From: Carex sylvatica
Lineage: Eukaryota > Streptophyta > Magnoliopsida > Poales > Cyperaceae
DNA: 64,000 nt
NCBI GenBank assembly: GCA_964058845.1
Contig: CAXKVR010000102.1
Location: 52,973 to 116,972 of the forward strand
Reading direction: 5' to 3'
In this document: positions 21,773 through 32,710 of the stretch, one piece after another
Numbering within the stretch: the stretch's first letter is position 1
Layout of the letters: each line of letters opens with the position of its first letter
Notes under the pieces: generated by a model
What the model saw: the letters and a program-made list of their open reading frames with translations, nothing else
Told to the model about the DNA's origin: nothing
Database searches by the model: none
Made by a program: the position numbers and the translations under genes

Positions 21773-24137
21773 TGTCACACCCCGAGACAACCCGCCACGT
21801 ATTTATACGTAAGGCGTGTACACATCACATACATTATCAATAATAATTACTCATGCAATATCTTAAAATCCAACAAAGTCTTCTAATACCACAAATAGTT
21901 CAAGTACATTACATACATGTAACATGAGATCAAGACCAACAAGGCTAGTAACCGATAGTTGCCATGTTAGTCAATGTATCCACTTCTAAAGAGAGAATTA
22001 AAGTTTAACTAAAAAGATTAACAATATACTTGAGCGGTCTGCTCGTTGACTTCCTGATCCGCATCACTCCTATTCGTGCTTCTCGTCGGCTTCATCATTT
22101 CCTGGAACCCACATATAAGTGGAACGGGTGAGAGATTGAACAGTCTCTCAGTACGGAATTTAGTTCTAGTCCCGGAGTTTGTCAAATTTACTTATTAATA
22201 CAAATAGTGGTATAAATGTTTTATTCTCACATGCTATGCAACATTTAAAATACACACACACACACACACTTTCTTAATTATCTTTCAAGTTTTCTATTAA
22301 TCCATTCATTTGCCAATCCAGTGGGAAATCCATCCAACACTGGAAGACCGTCAATCCGCTGGGAAATCCATCCAACAACAGAAGACTTCTCACTAGACGG
22401 GGAATCCACCCTACGTTAGATATTGGCTGTCTCACTAGACGGGGAATCCACCCTACGCTAGATCTTGACCCGTGACGGAAAATCCAACCAACGCCACGTT
22501 GACGAGGAGTCTAGTCGAACTCAGACTCAATGTATACATCCCAACATGCATTCAACGCATGTTGGCCCCTTTTCTTTAACATATCCGTTACCGCTTTCAT
22601 TCGTCCATTTAACACTACACGATGTCATACTCAACACATCCTACTTACAAGTCTCATGATCGATATGAAATAATCCTATTGTATTTCTAAACAAGCCAAA
22701 GGGATCGTTCGATTCAACATGCACAATTCTAAACAAATATACAAAATGCACACAAAATGGCAAGTAATAATTTGACAATGTCCAGGAAATCCGTACCTGC
22801 TATTGTGGTGTAGTTCGCTACCGCTTCTTTGTCACTCTTTACTTCAGAACTCAGACCTAGACCATGTAACACAGTTTCTAAATTAATACTTATATATATT
22901 TGCATTTGACTGTCATTCAAGATATAAATCAAATATATCAATTTTTATTTTTATAGAAAATCATACTTAGTGCAAATTAGATAAAAGTTAAACACCGAAA
23001 GAATATACATATATATTTTATATGAATTTTATGGACACAATATTTAATCAGACCGAATTATTCAAATAAGTTTTTTAATCACTCAATAATATAAATCAAA
23101 ACAATATCTATTATCAAACTTACTTTATGAATCAATTTAATTAAAATAACTATCTGACTATATAGACGAATTTAATCAAATTCCAAAAATAATAATTTAA
23201 TAACAATTAAAATTCCACCATGATTATATAAATCTGACTACATAATTTTGACGATTATTATCTATCTGACTATATCAAACTAATATATATATATATATAG
23301 TGTAAAATATTCAAATTCACACTAGATGAAAACAGAAAAATAAAAGAAGCAGAAAAAAATAAAAATAAAATAAAATAAAATAAAAGAGGCACAATCTGAC
23401 TATCTAAACGGAGACATGTATTTTTATTTATGTAAGTAGTATAAATAACCAACTTCTCAAAGAATACAAACAGAAGAAAACAAACGAAGAAGGAACAAAA
23501 AACCAATCTAAGAAACCTTAATTTAATGAAGATTTGAAACGTTGCTTGTACGGATTGGATATCTCATGACATGTATAAAGGAAAAGGAGTAAACCAAATG
23601 AAAAATAATATAGTAAATGATCACCTCTGTGAAGATGGCGGAGGAATTGAATAAACAATTGAAAGAAATATAGAGTCTGTGAAGATGCGGAGAAATAGAC
23701 AGAGATGCAAACCAGTTGGTTAATTCATGTATTTTTATAGAAACGGTTTCGAATATGAATCGGCGCCTGTTATTTTGAGCAGTTATCTATTTACATTAGA
23801 TTTGCATCTTTTTATGGATACACCGTCTGTCGGATATATATATAATTGGAATATATATATAATTGGATTTTATTGGGTTATATGACTATTTGATCGGTTT
23901 TTATTTCAAGGTTGGCAGATAACCAAATGGATAATTCTATTGGGCTTTTCATGACTTGGCGACGATATTTATATGGGTTATATATTTTCAGAGATCTATA
24001 TCAGAGTTATTCGTTTCTTGTCACGGTAGTTCAATTTGGGTAATTCATGCAGTTGTTAAATTAATTAAATGAAAGGAGAATTTATACACTATTTAGGTCA
24101 TACCTTATTTTACTATTTCAATTTATGTGGTGTTACA
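21773..24137 (-). mobile_element. Solo LTR of a Ty3/gypsy element, 2365 bp
   Basis: On the minus strand it starts TGTAACACCACATAAATTG and ends CTCGGGGTGTGACA. It is flanked by identical pentamers CTATT (21,768-21,772 and 24,138-24,142). It matches the LTR of the Ty3/gypsy derivative (8558-9372) through the shared CCCGAGACAACCCGCCACG, the GGAACCCACATA/GAACGGGTGAGAG block and the ~40-bp tandem units (22,310-22,500). A solo LTR arises by recombination between the two LTRs of a full element. The insertion is younger than the Sirevirus around it. Confidence 0.93.
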
Positions 24138-24385
24138 CTATTAGAGCATACCGTCAATTATATTTCACTTGTGATTTATCAGTATTGTATTGCTAAATTG
24201 AGGAGAGTGCATATTTTGAGGGAGAACACTTTAAAAATGTGCTAATTTTCTCCCTTTCGTCGATTTCCAAAAGGAGGAGCAATTGGTATCAATTGCTAGA
24301 CATGCAAAATAACAATTGAATAAACCAAATTAAAAAAAAAATTAATTTATGCACTTACTCGCATTGTATATTTTTGCAAATCGTC
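24138..24385 (+). other. 3' untranslated spacer of the Sirevirus, second part
   Basis: AT-rich. It includes CCAAAAGGAGGAG near 24,268 and AATCGTCAAAAGGGGGAG at the end, two purine-rich tracts of the kind found repeatedly ahead of the 3' LTR in Sireviruses. Confidence 0.6.
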
Positions 24386-24398
24386 AAAAGGGGGAGAT
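24386..24398 (+). other. Polypurine tract of the Sirevirus
   Basis: AAAAGGGGGAGAT immediately precedes the 3' LTR start TGTTGTTCGAGC. Confidence 0.85.
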
Positions 24399-25762
24399 TG
24401 TTGTTCGAGCAATAATCTTATTCATCTATTTGACTAATTTGAAAAAAAATACAATTATTGAATTTTATGATTTCTTTTATTTTTTGAAAGATATGTAGGT
24501 TTAAGTCAAATGGAATTGCATTGTGGAATACTTAGACTAAAGAAATCATGAAGACACTTATCAAGATTTCAAATTGTAAAATCAGAAGCTTGGTAAAGTA
24601 AGTTTGAGGCTGTTTAAATAGGGATCAAACGTTGTAACGTTTGTAAAATGTTGTAACATTTTAGGCCTGTCAAAAACGCTGAAGAAACAGTTGATCAAAC
24701 TCAGAAAATAAATTAAAACGTTATAACGTTTTCACAAAACATTGTAATATTTTAGGAATGTCAGAACTGCTGAAACACAACTGTGTAGAATCAATATGAA
24801 ATGTTACAACGTTTTACAACCGTTGTAATGTTTTAGAAATATCAGAACTGCTGAAGCACAGTTGTATAGAAACTACTTGAAATGTTGCAACATTTTACAA
24901 CCGTTGTAACGTTTTAAGAATGTCAGAGCTTTAAGCACAGCTATATCAGAATTCAAAATTCAAACAAACGTTCTAACGTTTGTCAATAGTTACAATGATT
25001 TACTTAAATTATCGTTGTAACGTTTGACAAAAGTTGTAACGATTTAATTAATTATGAGCTTAAGAAATTCCTATTTTTGATCAACATTTTCCAGTGCAAA
25101 TCGTTATAACATTATACAATCGTTGGTAATGATTTGATCGATTAGCTGGGCTATTGGAAAATTAAAACTCTAAATTGAATTTTGAACTAAAACGTTGGTA
25201 ACGTTTTAGCTCACTTAGCTCATTTTTGAGCTGTCTTTATAAATAGGGCTTTGGACTTTTTCCCCAAAGCATTCTAGCTGACTCTAAACTTCTAAAACGC
25301 GATTTTCTGAGAGCTTTAGTTACTCCATTGTTGTGAGAGCTTAAAACTTCAAAATTCCTCAAACAACCTCAAACCCAGTTCACTAATCTCAAGTTAGGTT
25401 ATATTAGAGTGATCTATTAAGTGTTTCTCTTGAGTAGCTTAAACTTAGAGGCCTTGTTCTCATCTCTAGGAGGCCGTGTGACTTTCCTTGGTTGTAAGGG
25501 CTCGTCAGATCTTGTTTCTAGTTGGCCGATTAACTTTTCGCTTGGATTGTAAGGGCTCAACGGTTCACAAGTTGTAATTCTTTCGTATTGGGTAATAGAA
25601 AAACACATCTAGAAAAGGTTGCGAAACCCCAGAGACGTAGGCCTTTATTTTGCCGAACTCCGTTATCATCCCGCGTGTCAAATTTCTCTAAACTCTTATA
25701 TTTATTTTTAATTGCGATTATTTTCTATTTTTAGAGCAATTAGTGGTGCCCCAAATTCAACA
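24399..25762 (+). repeat. 3' LTR of the Sirevirus
   Basis: Colinear with the 5' LTR, 1364 bp, ending AAATTCAACA. In several places it retains ACG where the 5' LTR has ATG or GTG (for example CAAACGTTGTAACGTTTG near 24,628). This is consistent with methyl-CpG decay of the other copy. A TATAAATAGGG box lies near 25,238. Confidence 0.93.
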
Positions 25763-26795
25763 TAACAGAATTTTAAACAGAGGCTCAATGAAGGAAGGTC
25801 GGCCAGAATAGCTATAATACGAGACTCCCTGCTGCAAACCATAATTTCTGCATTTTTTGGAGCAAGAGAATAATTCCTAGGGTTTGGACTTGACGACTAG
25901 CTTAGAGACGAAGTTGAGAAGCGAAAAGACGCAAGTTTCTTCACGGATCTTCTCTGTTCTTCGAGTTTTGTCATGAACAATTCTTTTATCACTTGTTTTA
26001 TTTGCTTTTTAATCATATCTGAGTAGATTTCTTAGTTTCTAGGGTTACGATGTAGTCGGATACTCTGTTTTATATGCAAGTTGTTTGAATCTGTGTTGAT
26101 GTTTGTGTTTATTTGTTTGAGCATTATTTTAATTGCTTTGTTGAAATTGTTTGAATGATTTTTGATTTACTGTTAGATGATCTATAGCATCTTTTTGGTA
26201 CTTTGGCATTGACGTTTCTTTCAACTAGACTAAGTATCTGAGATAGGTTTTCGAGCCGTGAGGTTAGACCCAATAGTAACTGAGAGGTGAACTTTTCATT
26301 TATCAAGAGATAATGGATACCTTTAGTAAACTAGATAAATAATTTAGGTAGAATACCAATAAACGAGAGTTGAGGTTAGAAACCTAAGAGGGCGAAATTG
26401 CAATTCCGTTATCAAGTTTAATAAGTTAACAAACGAGAGTTGAGATTTAGGAATATTAGGTACGGTCAATAGAACCTAACACAAAGAAACAACGCATAAA
26501 CAACAAATGAGAGTACGCGTGTCGCGTCTGGTGCTGAGAGGCAGAGTTGAAGATGAAATCAGAAATCCTGGAAACAGTTTTTTTATAATTGATTAAAATC
26601 AATTTCACTTTCTGTCATTTTAATCATTGCTATTAGGAAATTAAACAAATCGAATCAACCTTTTCTAACTTCTAGTACTTAATTAATTTAAGTGGAGTTC
26701 AGTTTAGATTTGAACCATCATGTGGATCGATACCTGATTTTACTATATGTTAGGATTGTGCACTTGCAATCTTTATCGGAAGTTAATTTAAGGTT
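25763..26795 (+). mobile_element. Right part of the LTR-like sequence (family C)
   Basis: Continues family C after the Sirevirus insertion. The run of ATCTTCTCTGTTCTTCGAG, TTTGATTTACTGTTAGATGATC and AACGAGAGTTGAGRTT, ending GGATCGATACCTGATTTTA and GTGCACTTGCAATC, resembles the U5 end of Athila/Tat-type LTRs. No coding frame. The right boundary is uncertain by tens of bases. Confidence 0.45.
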
Positions 26796-26799
26796 TAAA

Positions 26800-27960
26800 A
26801 GGTACAGCTTGCTGTACTGAATTAAATCTGAGGAAATTATAATTTTTATCTAAACTAAATTAAATCTAAATAAATTGCAAATAGTAAAAAGAGGGGGGTT
26901 GTTGCAAATTAACTGAATTTGGGTTCAATACCCGAAGCTGTTGGTTTGTAACTAGAATTAAACTAAATGCAAATATAAAAAAAAGGTTTTGTGATCAAGA
27001 TAACGAAGTCTAAGGGCTTTTGTTCAACAATCACTTGGTCAATATATTTACTTTTGGAGTTCTCTAAATTTATATTTTGTCTTGATAGAGATTGACTTAT
27101 CTACCTCCTAACATATACCATTCATAATTTCATGTCTTCACATTGATATACCGCAAACCTAGGTTGTCACTACCTATTTGGGTTCTTTAATTGAAGTCAT
27201 ATACTATTACTAATTGGTATTGTATTTGATAAATTTCCAATCACTCGTATGTAATAATATTTAATTTCCCAAAGCGTTCCATACCGAATCTTTAGTTCTA
27301 TGAATCCGTGGTAGACTAGACTTGGTCCATCTAACCTATTATCCCTAAGGTGATTTGTGTACAATAAGATAGTTTAATCTACCGATCCATAAAGACAAGA
27401 GGTACTGTCACTACCTCCGCAAGGGTAGGTTATCAAAAACACAATCATGCATGACTCACAAATATAAAATAGAACTAAACATCAAACCAAAAAAATCATA
27501 ATAAAGTGAACATCCAAGTAAATAAACTAACACAAGTTTATGATACAACTTAAGCCCTTAGAGAGAAAATTAGCCTCTCATGGATGCAAAATCAATAACA
27601 TCCATGATAGAAAACAAGAAGTGCATACAAGTAAAATAAAGTAGATAACAAGAGAAATAAAATACACCAATTCCCAAGTTATGCCTCAGTTCTTCCTTGC
27701 AAGTTTCTCGAGATCCGTCAAGTTTTTCAATTCTTTGCGCCTTTGATTCACTTGAGAGATGAGATGAATGAAGAAGGTGATTAGGGTTTCAAAGGAGAGA
27801 ATGATGGTGTGTAAGATGACTTTCCCAAATGGGAGATACCCTTCCTCTTGCTGCCTCTCCCTCATTTATAGCTATTTTGTGACTTAGAAAGTAAGCAATC
27901 AACAATGGAAGGTGAATCAGGCAAAGATCTCGCATTAAATGCACAAAATATGCTGAAATC
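26800..27960 (-). mobile_element. Right fragment of the split family-B LTR
   Basis: Closely parallel to 35,660-36,790: the poly-G stretch after AATTGCAA, GGGTTCAATACCCGAAGC, CTAAGGGCTTTTG, GAAGTCATATACT, CTACCTCCGCAAGGGTAGG, GGATGCAAAATCAATAACATCC and the CATTTATAGCTATTTTGTG segment. The last gives a minus-strand TATAAATGAGG promoter box near 27,866. Homology ends at the microsatellite at 27,968, so the minus-strand 5' end is missing. Confidence 0.7.
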
Positions 27961-27967
27961 CTATTCA

Positions 27968-28046
27968 TGTATATATATATGTATGTATATGTATATGTAT
28001 GTATATATATGTATATATATGTATGTGTATATATATATTTATATTT
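27968..28046. repeat. (TA)/(TGTA) microsatellite
   Basis: Alternating TATATA and GTATGTA runs, about 80 bp, where the family-B copy breaks off. A Tyr/Ile/Met-rich frame through it is an artefact. Confidence 0.9.
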
Positions 28047-28290
28047 CCACCCGTCCCCTCTTACTAAGCAAATTATATTTTTATAAATTAATTTCAGATA
28101 TTATGAATTATTCTTTAGAAAATATATATTTTCTCTTTTGTTTTGGTTAATCTTAAATTCGTTTTGTTATGTCAATGAGTGTAAGCAATTTATCTTTTGG
28201 TATGTTCATGCTAGTATGAGATAATTCGGCTGCAATTTGATTGTCAATTTACAGTTACTAGTCAAGTGTCCGTACTTTGCAATGGAACTC
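28047..28290. other. AT-rich spacer
   Basis: No gene or element recognised. The end (28,200-28,262) shows weak similarity to 40,500-40,625, so the segmental duplication to the right may begin here. Confidence 0.4.
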
Positions 28291-28523
28291 ATCAAAGACA
28301 GGCCCGACCCTGGTGCTGTGTAGCCAGAGCGACCGCCCCGTGCCCCAAACTTTAAGGGGCCTCCGAAAAAAAAAGTATGTATATATATATAAAAAATTGT
28401 ATATATTAAAAATAAATAAAATATTAGAGCTCAAATCTTGTATATATAAAGAGCTCAAATTTGTCTATAAATTGGTATGATTTATCGGCATATTAATAAA
28501 AAACAAGACTGGCTAATCGCTTC

Positions 28524-29053
28524 TAGCTAGGGGTGTCCATTGGGTCCGGTTTAGTCGGTTTTGAACCAAACCGAATTAGTTTGGACTAAACAGTTCAATT
28601 TTTTTTGGTCTAATGGTTTGGTTCGGTTTGCTCTTTAAAACCGAATGATAACTTCGGTTCGGTTCGATTTAAAAATTTTCGATACCGAAATAACTGAACC
28701 GACCAAATTTTTATATATTACGAATTTGGTCCGAACTGCCCCGGTTTATTTCTTAATACTCCGCTTTATGTCTTAATCAATTGCGTTAAATACTTTGGTT
28801 TTTTCTTAATATATATCCCAGTTTATTTCTTAATATACTTTTGTTTATTATAAATCAATTGCTTTAAATAAAAAATTAATAAATTTTGGTTTGAACCGAA
28901 GAAACTGAACAAATCAAAATAAAATTTTAGTTCAGTTCGGTTCGGTTGCAATGCTAAATCGGTTCGGTTCGGTTCTATTTTTTAAACCAAATTATAACTT
29001 TGGTTTGCCTAGTTCAGTTCAGTTGAAACCGAACCGAACCAATGATCACCCCT
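28524..29053. mobile_element. MULE-like MITE, AACCG-rich family M, copy 1
   Basis: Flanked by a perfect 9-bp duplication AATCGCTTC (28,515-28,523 and 29,054-29,062), the length typical of Mutator-type insertion. The ends AGGGGTGTCCATTGG and CCAATGATCACCCCT are inverted. The body is filled with TTCGGTTCGG and its complement. The sister copy at 34,021-34,549 is 529 bp against 530 bp here. Confidence 0.8.
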
Positions 29054-29125
29054 AATCGCTTCCATAAATACTTCAACACCATATGCTTATAAGTAATTTT
29101 TGTGTTTTAGAAGTCCCAATAGTCA

Positions 29126-29360
29126 ATTCAAACCGTACATGATATCCATATTAAAACGTGTTTGGAGATCTAATTTTACATTTATTTATTTATTTATTTA
29201 TTTTTAAGGTAAGTAGAAAATCATTGTTTTTATGATTCAGAATCTTCTAAATCAATGAATTTTCTATCTATTTTAAAAAATAAAATAAAAATTCCAAAGA
29301 AATATAGAATTTGGTCTCCAAGCACGTTTTAATATGGATATCATATTGAACGGTTTGAAT
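29126..29360. mobile_element. Hairpin MITE, family H, copy 2
   Basis: Long inverted repeat. The left arm has ATTCAAACCG and GATATCCATATTAAAACGTG. The right arm has CACGTTTTAATATGGATATC and CGGTTTGAAT. The inner arms carry an (ATTT)n run and a second small stem. Confidence 0.75.
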
Positions 29361-29446
29361 CGGCTGTTTGAATTTTAAAAATACAAAAATGACCCGGACC
29401 CAAATTTTCTTTCGCTTTGGCCTCAAAATATTCAGCACCAGCCTTG

Positions 29447-29936
29447 ACCAAAGAGATCAGTTGTATGAAACTTTTTTCCTACCTGTCCCGATTTATTAAA
29501 TATATTACAATAATATTTTAGAATCATATGTGTCCATAACTCTTCAGTTCGGACTCAAAATGATATTTGATGCGTAATAGGCATAGAGCCACAGAGTAAA
29601 GGAAAACGGAGAGGGAAAAAATAATAGGCATCGGGATAGGAGAAAAAGAAAAAAGAAAACACGTTTTCTGCATTGGTAAAGGAAAAAGTAGATTAAATGA
29701 TACAATTTTCATGTGTCTTTCTATGTGGCGAGTATATAGATAATTAAATTTAGACTTCTACATGTTTGACAACATGAAACAAATGTATAAAATCGATATT
29801 TTTAATTAAAAGCTGAGATTGAAATATGCTTTTGATGAGTGAGTGAGATCTATTTAATGAAGGGCTCAGATCTTGTTTGGGTGAATAGATGCTTGGGATT
29901 CAAAATTTTCAATGTGGTATTATAGTAGTATATGAT
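29447..29936. other. AT-rich spacer
   Basis: No gene or recognised element. It lies between the hAT target duplication and the start of clear homology with 40,625. Confidence 0.4.
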
Positions 29937-30093
29937 ATATGATTTTCGGAAATATAAATGAGTGTACTGGTATTTTTATTTTTATTAGGATGCCATTTTT
30001 TACTCATAATGTTATTTTTAATTAGGTTATTTTTTTTAAAATTTATTTTCAACTATGTTTGCATGTAAAATGGATAAAAAATAATTAACTTAA

Positions 30094-30356
30094 GGGTGTG
30101 CTCCGCAATTGAGGGTGAAAACCCTCATTAATGGAAGGGAAATGAAGAAGCTCATTCCGAACAGTAATCTTTACACCCCGATTTGGAGGTGAAGATTGTC
30201 GCCAAAAATCAGTACGTGTTCACCTCCGCTTCCTATCCGCTTCTTCAGTTCTAGAGCAGATGAAATCTTTGGACAGTTGCGGTCTGAGGCACGATTCCTC
30301 TCCGCATAGTGTTTTTTCTTACTCTTACTCCGCGTAACCCCAATTGAAGCACACCC
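30094..30356. mobile_element. Tourist/PIF-Harbinger-like MITE
   Basis: A 263-bp insertion absent from the paralogous site (40,775-40,778, CTTAAG). Target duplication TAA at 30,091-30,093 and 30,357-30,359. Terminal inverted repeats are GGGTGTGCTCCGCAATTGAG and, in complement, GGGTGTGCTTCAATTGGGG. A 3-bp TAA duplication and GGG-starting ends fit the PIF/Harbinger group. Confidence 0.85.
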
Positions 30357-30460
30357 TAAGTTACTTCAACTACCGAAAATAGCATTAAGTCATAATTTAA
30401 CTTATACATCAACCAAATATGAATAAACTTGATTAAAATTGAGATAACCAATTTAGACTT

Positions 30461-30761
30461 TAGAACATCTATATTCCAGTAACTTAAATGAGCTGTTAAC
30501 TACTTTTTAGAAATTAAGATTTTTAGAGTTTTTAACTCTCAATTAATTTTAGAGTTTCTATTAAGTCACATCAAATATAAATTAAAAATGAGAAATAATT
30601 TGAACCAATCATTTGACTTACTTAGAGTTTATAAACAGTTTCTTACGAAACATTCTTGCATAATTTCTAAATAAGAAACTCTCCTATATTTTTAGAACTG
30701 AATTAAAAATTACCACATTAATTATACTAAAAACTCTTATAATACTAAAAATGTAGATGCT
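30461..30761. mobile_element. MITE with AGAGCATCTAC-type ends
   Basis: About 301 bp missing from the paralogue (junction near 40,880). The left end TAGAACATCTATATT and the complement of the right end AGCATCTACATTTTTAG are similar. A CTT triplet flanks both sides. Superfamily not settled. Confidence 0.65.
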
Positions 30762-31286
30762 CTTACTTTTAGACTTCAATCAAACACCACCCTAGTGTTT
30801 CATCTTTCTTATAATATACATACACTACTACCACTGTATGGTGATTGTTTCCATATTTGGTAATCAAATTAAATATTTTCAAATCAGTCCAAATTTGATA
30901 TACGTATTATTTTAAAAATTAATAACACTTCAATATTTTTATCAAAACTGAAAAACACTTTTATGATTTTAGTTTTTAATTTGAACAATATTTTCAAAAC
31001 ATAAAACATATATAAATAAAATTAAATATACACTAAAGCTATATTATATAAAAATTGAAGGCATACTAGAATTTAACCTAATCAAACTCGTTTCCTAGAC
31101 TGCGAAAAATTACTAGAAATTAAGAAAATGGTCAGAGATCCACAAACTCAACTATTTCTAAGAACAATGTACGAATAACGAAGTTTATCAAAAGTTCGCC
31201 TATTAGCTAGTCAAATCTTTTTAATTGCAAAATGTTGAAATTAAATTTCAACAAAGTACTACATATAAGAAATCTTATTAATCATG

Positions 31287-31639
31287 CACGGACCCATAAT
31301 TTTCATCAAGGGGAACAAAAAAGTATAGAATCGAGTTTAAATAACTTATCGGATTTAAATCCATTAACTAATTATGTACTCGATTAAAAAATAATGTTTT
31401 AACTTATATTTTTCAATACCCTGATTTATAATTTATGATCCTATAACTTATAATTAATATTACCAATCATAATTCAAAAAATTTATTTTAATTTTAACAA
31501 TAATTTTAATCCGAATTACAAATCAAACATCTAGAAAGAGACAAATTTTTTTTCAGAGAGAGGCAAAGTTGATCGGTACCAATAGATCACCACTAAAACT
31601 CGAAATTCAGAAGAGATAGCTACAGTAGATCCGCCCCTG
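31287..31639. mobile_element. hAT-type non-autonomous element, 353 bp
   Basis: Absent from the paralogue, where the site reads TAATCATG (41,397-41,404). Flanks are TAATCATG (31,279-31,286) and TAATCATA (31,640-31,647). Ends CACGGACCCATAAT and, in complement, CAGGGGCGGATCTA are weakly inverted. The latter is a familiar plant hAT terminus. Confidence 0.75.
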
Positions 31640-32339
31640 TAATCATATGATCACTGTGCGCAACCTGATTTCGTCCGCTCTGCGTCACCTGTATAGTCAT
31701 GCAATTATACCCTTTTTTTTTGAGAAAAAATCAGGGTCAACTCACGCCTCACCCCCTCATTTCATTAAACGAACAATTATATCCCTTTTATTGTCAAAAG
31801 GTTTCAAAGTCTAACACTCAAAACCTTTTCACCATGCCATCTACTAATCTTACGGTCTCAAATCACAAGAGAAGGGCTTCAAGATTTTTTTAATAAAATA
31901 TGATATGCAAGTCTCAAAGCTTACTAATTTTTTTAACCATTATTTAAATAGAAGCTAGACCTATAACTTTTCTAAAAAAACAAACTTTGCTAATTTTAGC
32001 TCCCCAGTACAAGTGTACAAGAGACTTAATTTGATAAATATTTTTATTAACCAGATCATCAAATCCTGTTAGGAACTGGCAGGATTAATGATTCTAAGTT
32101 TCTAACAATAATCATTCCTTGTTTTTTTTTAACTTTTCATCGAGAAGCACATCACTAGCAAACGATTTGCCAGAATTAATACTTAATTGACAATATCTCC
32201 AATTTAGAAATTACATGTCGCATTGCATATCAGCTAGGTCAAAGGTCAAAACGAAAAAAATCTATTTCTATTAGCGGCTTAGTTCCTGCCTGCTTATTTA
32301 AGCAGAGAATGTACGAAAGTGGGAAACCTTCTGCAGTGT

Positions 32340-32345
32340 CACGTG
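32340..32345 (+). promoter_or_regulatory. G-box upstream of the small gene
   Basis: CACGTG about 250 bp before the TATA box, conserved in the second copy (42,981-42,986). G-boxes bind plant bZIP and bHLH factors. A 30-bp retroposon scar sits 11 bp downstream in this copy only. Confidence 0.5.
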
Positions 32346-32356
32346 AATCTCAATAC

Positions 32357-32386
32357 TTTTTTTTTTTTAGGAAAAGCCCTTAGGCG
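32357..32386 (-). mobile_element. Tiny 5'-truncated retroposon scar
   Basis: A 30-bp insert of a T-run then AGGAAAAGCCCTTAGGCG is flanked by a perfect 16-bp duplication ACGTGAATCTCAATAC (32,341-32,356 and 32,387-32,402). The paralogue has one copy of that sequence and no insert. Poly(A) in reverse plus a long target duplication fits target-primed insertion of a SINE or LINE end. Confidence 0.8.
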
Positions 32387-32592
32387 ACGTGAATCTCAAT
32401 ACAAACAATGTATGCAACGAGGAACTAATTTATTTCCCAAGACATTTCTAACTTGAAGAATATAGTGAACCCGTGACCTCTAGTTTGAATTTTTGACTTG
32501 AATCAACATGTACGGTACATCCCTTTGAACAGTATACTATAGTAAAAAGCCAAATATGTCATGGCTTATGCGCAGCCCTCTAGACTATAGTG

Positions 32593-32601
32593 CTATATAT
32601 A
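32593..32601 (+). promoter_or_regulatory. TATA box of the small gene
   Basis: CTATATATA followed by CCCACG, 110 bp before the start codon. This predicts transcription from about 32,625. It is kept unchanged at 43,195-43,203 in the pseudogene copy. Confidence 0.6.
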
Positions 32602-32710
32602 CCCACGTAAAAAACCTCAGAACCGCACACAAAAGTAACTGCATCTAATAATTGTATGTAAAGAGAAGAGAGCCAAAAAGAAGAAGAAGAAGAGAGTCAA
32701 GGAACAGAAG

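Larger units (their letters stand above)
12164..25762 (+). mobile_element. Nearly complete Sirevirus-lineage Ty1/copia element, 13.6 kb
   Basis: Order: 5' LTR, primer-binding site, gag with two zinc knuckles, protease, integrase (internally deleted), reverse transcriptase with YVDD, RNase H, a long AACGTT-rich spacer, an extra 3' ORF, a nested solo LTR, polypurine tract and 3' LTR. RT residues such as [13 protein letters not shown] and the acidic 'LALMASVDE' gag tail are Sirevirus hallmarks. The flanking pentamers are GAACA (12,159-12,163) and TAACA (25,763-25,767), a target duplication with one mismatch. Every coding region is broken, so it cannot move on its own. Confidence 0.93.
28299..29446. 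mobile_element. hAT-type non-autonomous element carrying two nested MITEs
   Basis: The left end CAGGCCCGACCCTGGTGCTG and the inverted right end CAAGGCTGGTGCTG are similar. Flanking octamers are ATCAAAGA (28,291-28,298) and ACCAAAGA (29,447-29,454), matching at 7 of 8, which fits hAT superfamily insertion. Inside are a MULE-like MITE (28,524-29,053) and a hairpin MITE (29,126-29,360). No transposase. Confidence 0.65.

Noticed and set aside
27905..28150. Tyr/Ile/Met-rich 81-residue ORF
   Set aside because: It reads through a TATA/TGTA microsatellite.
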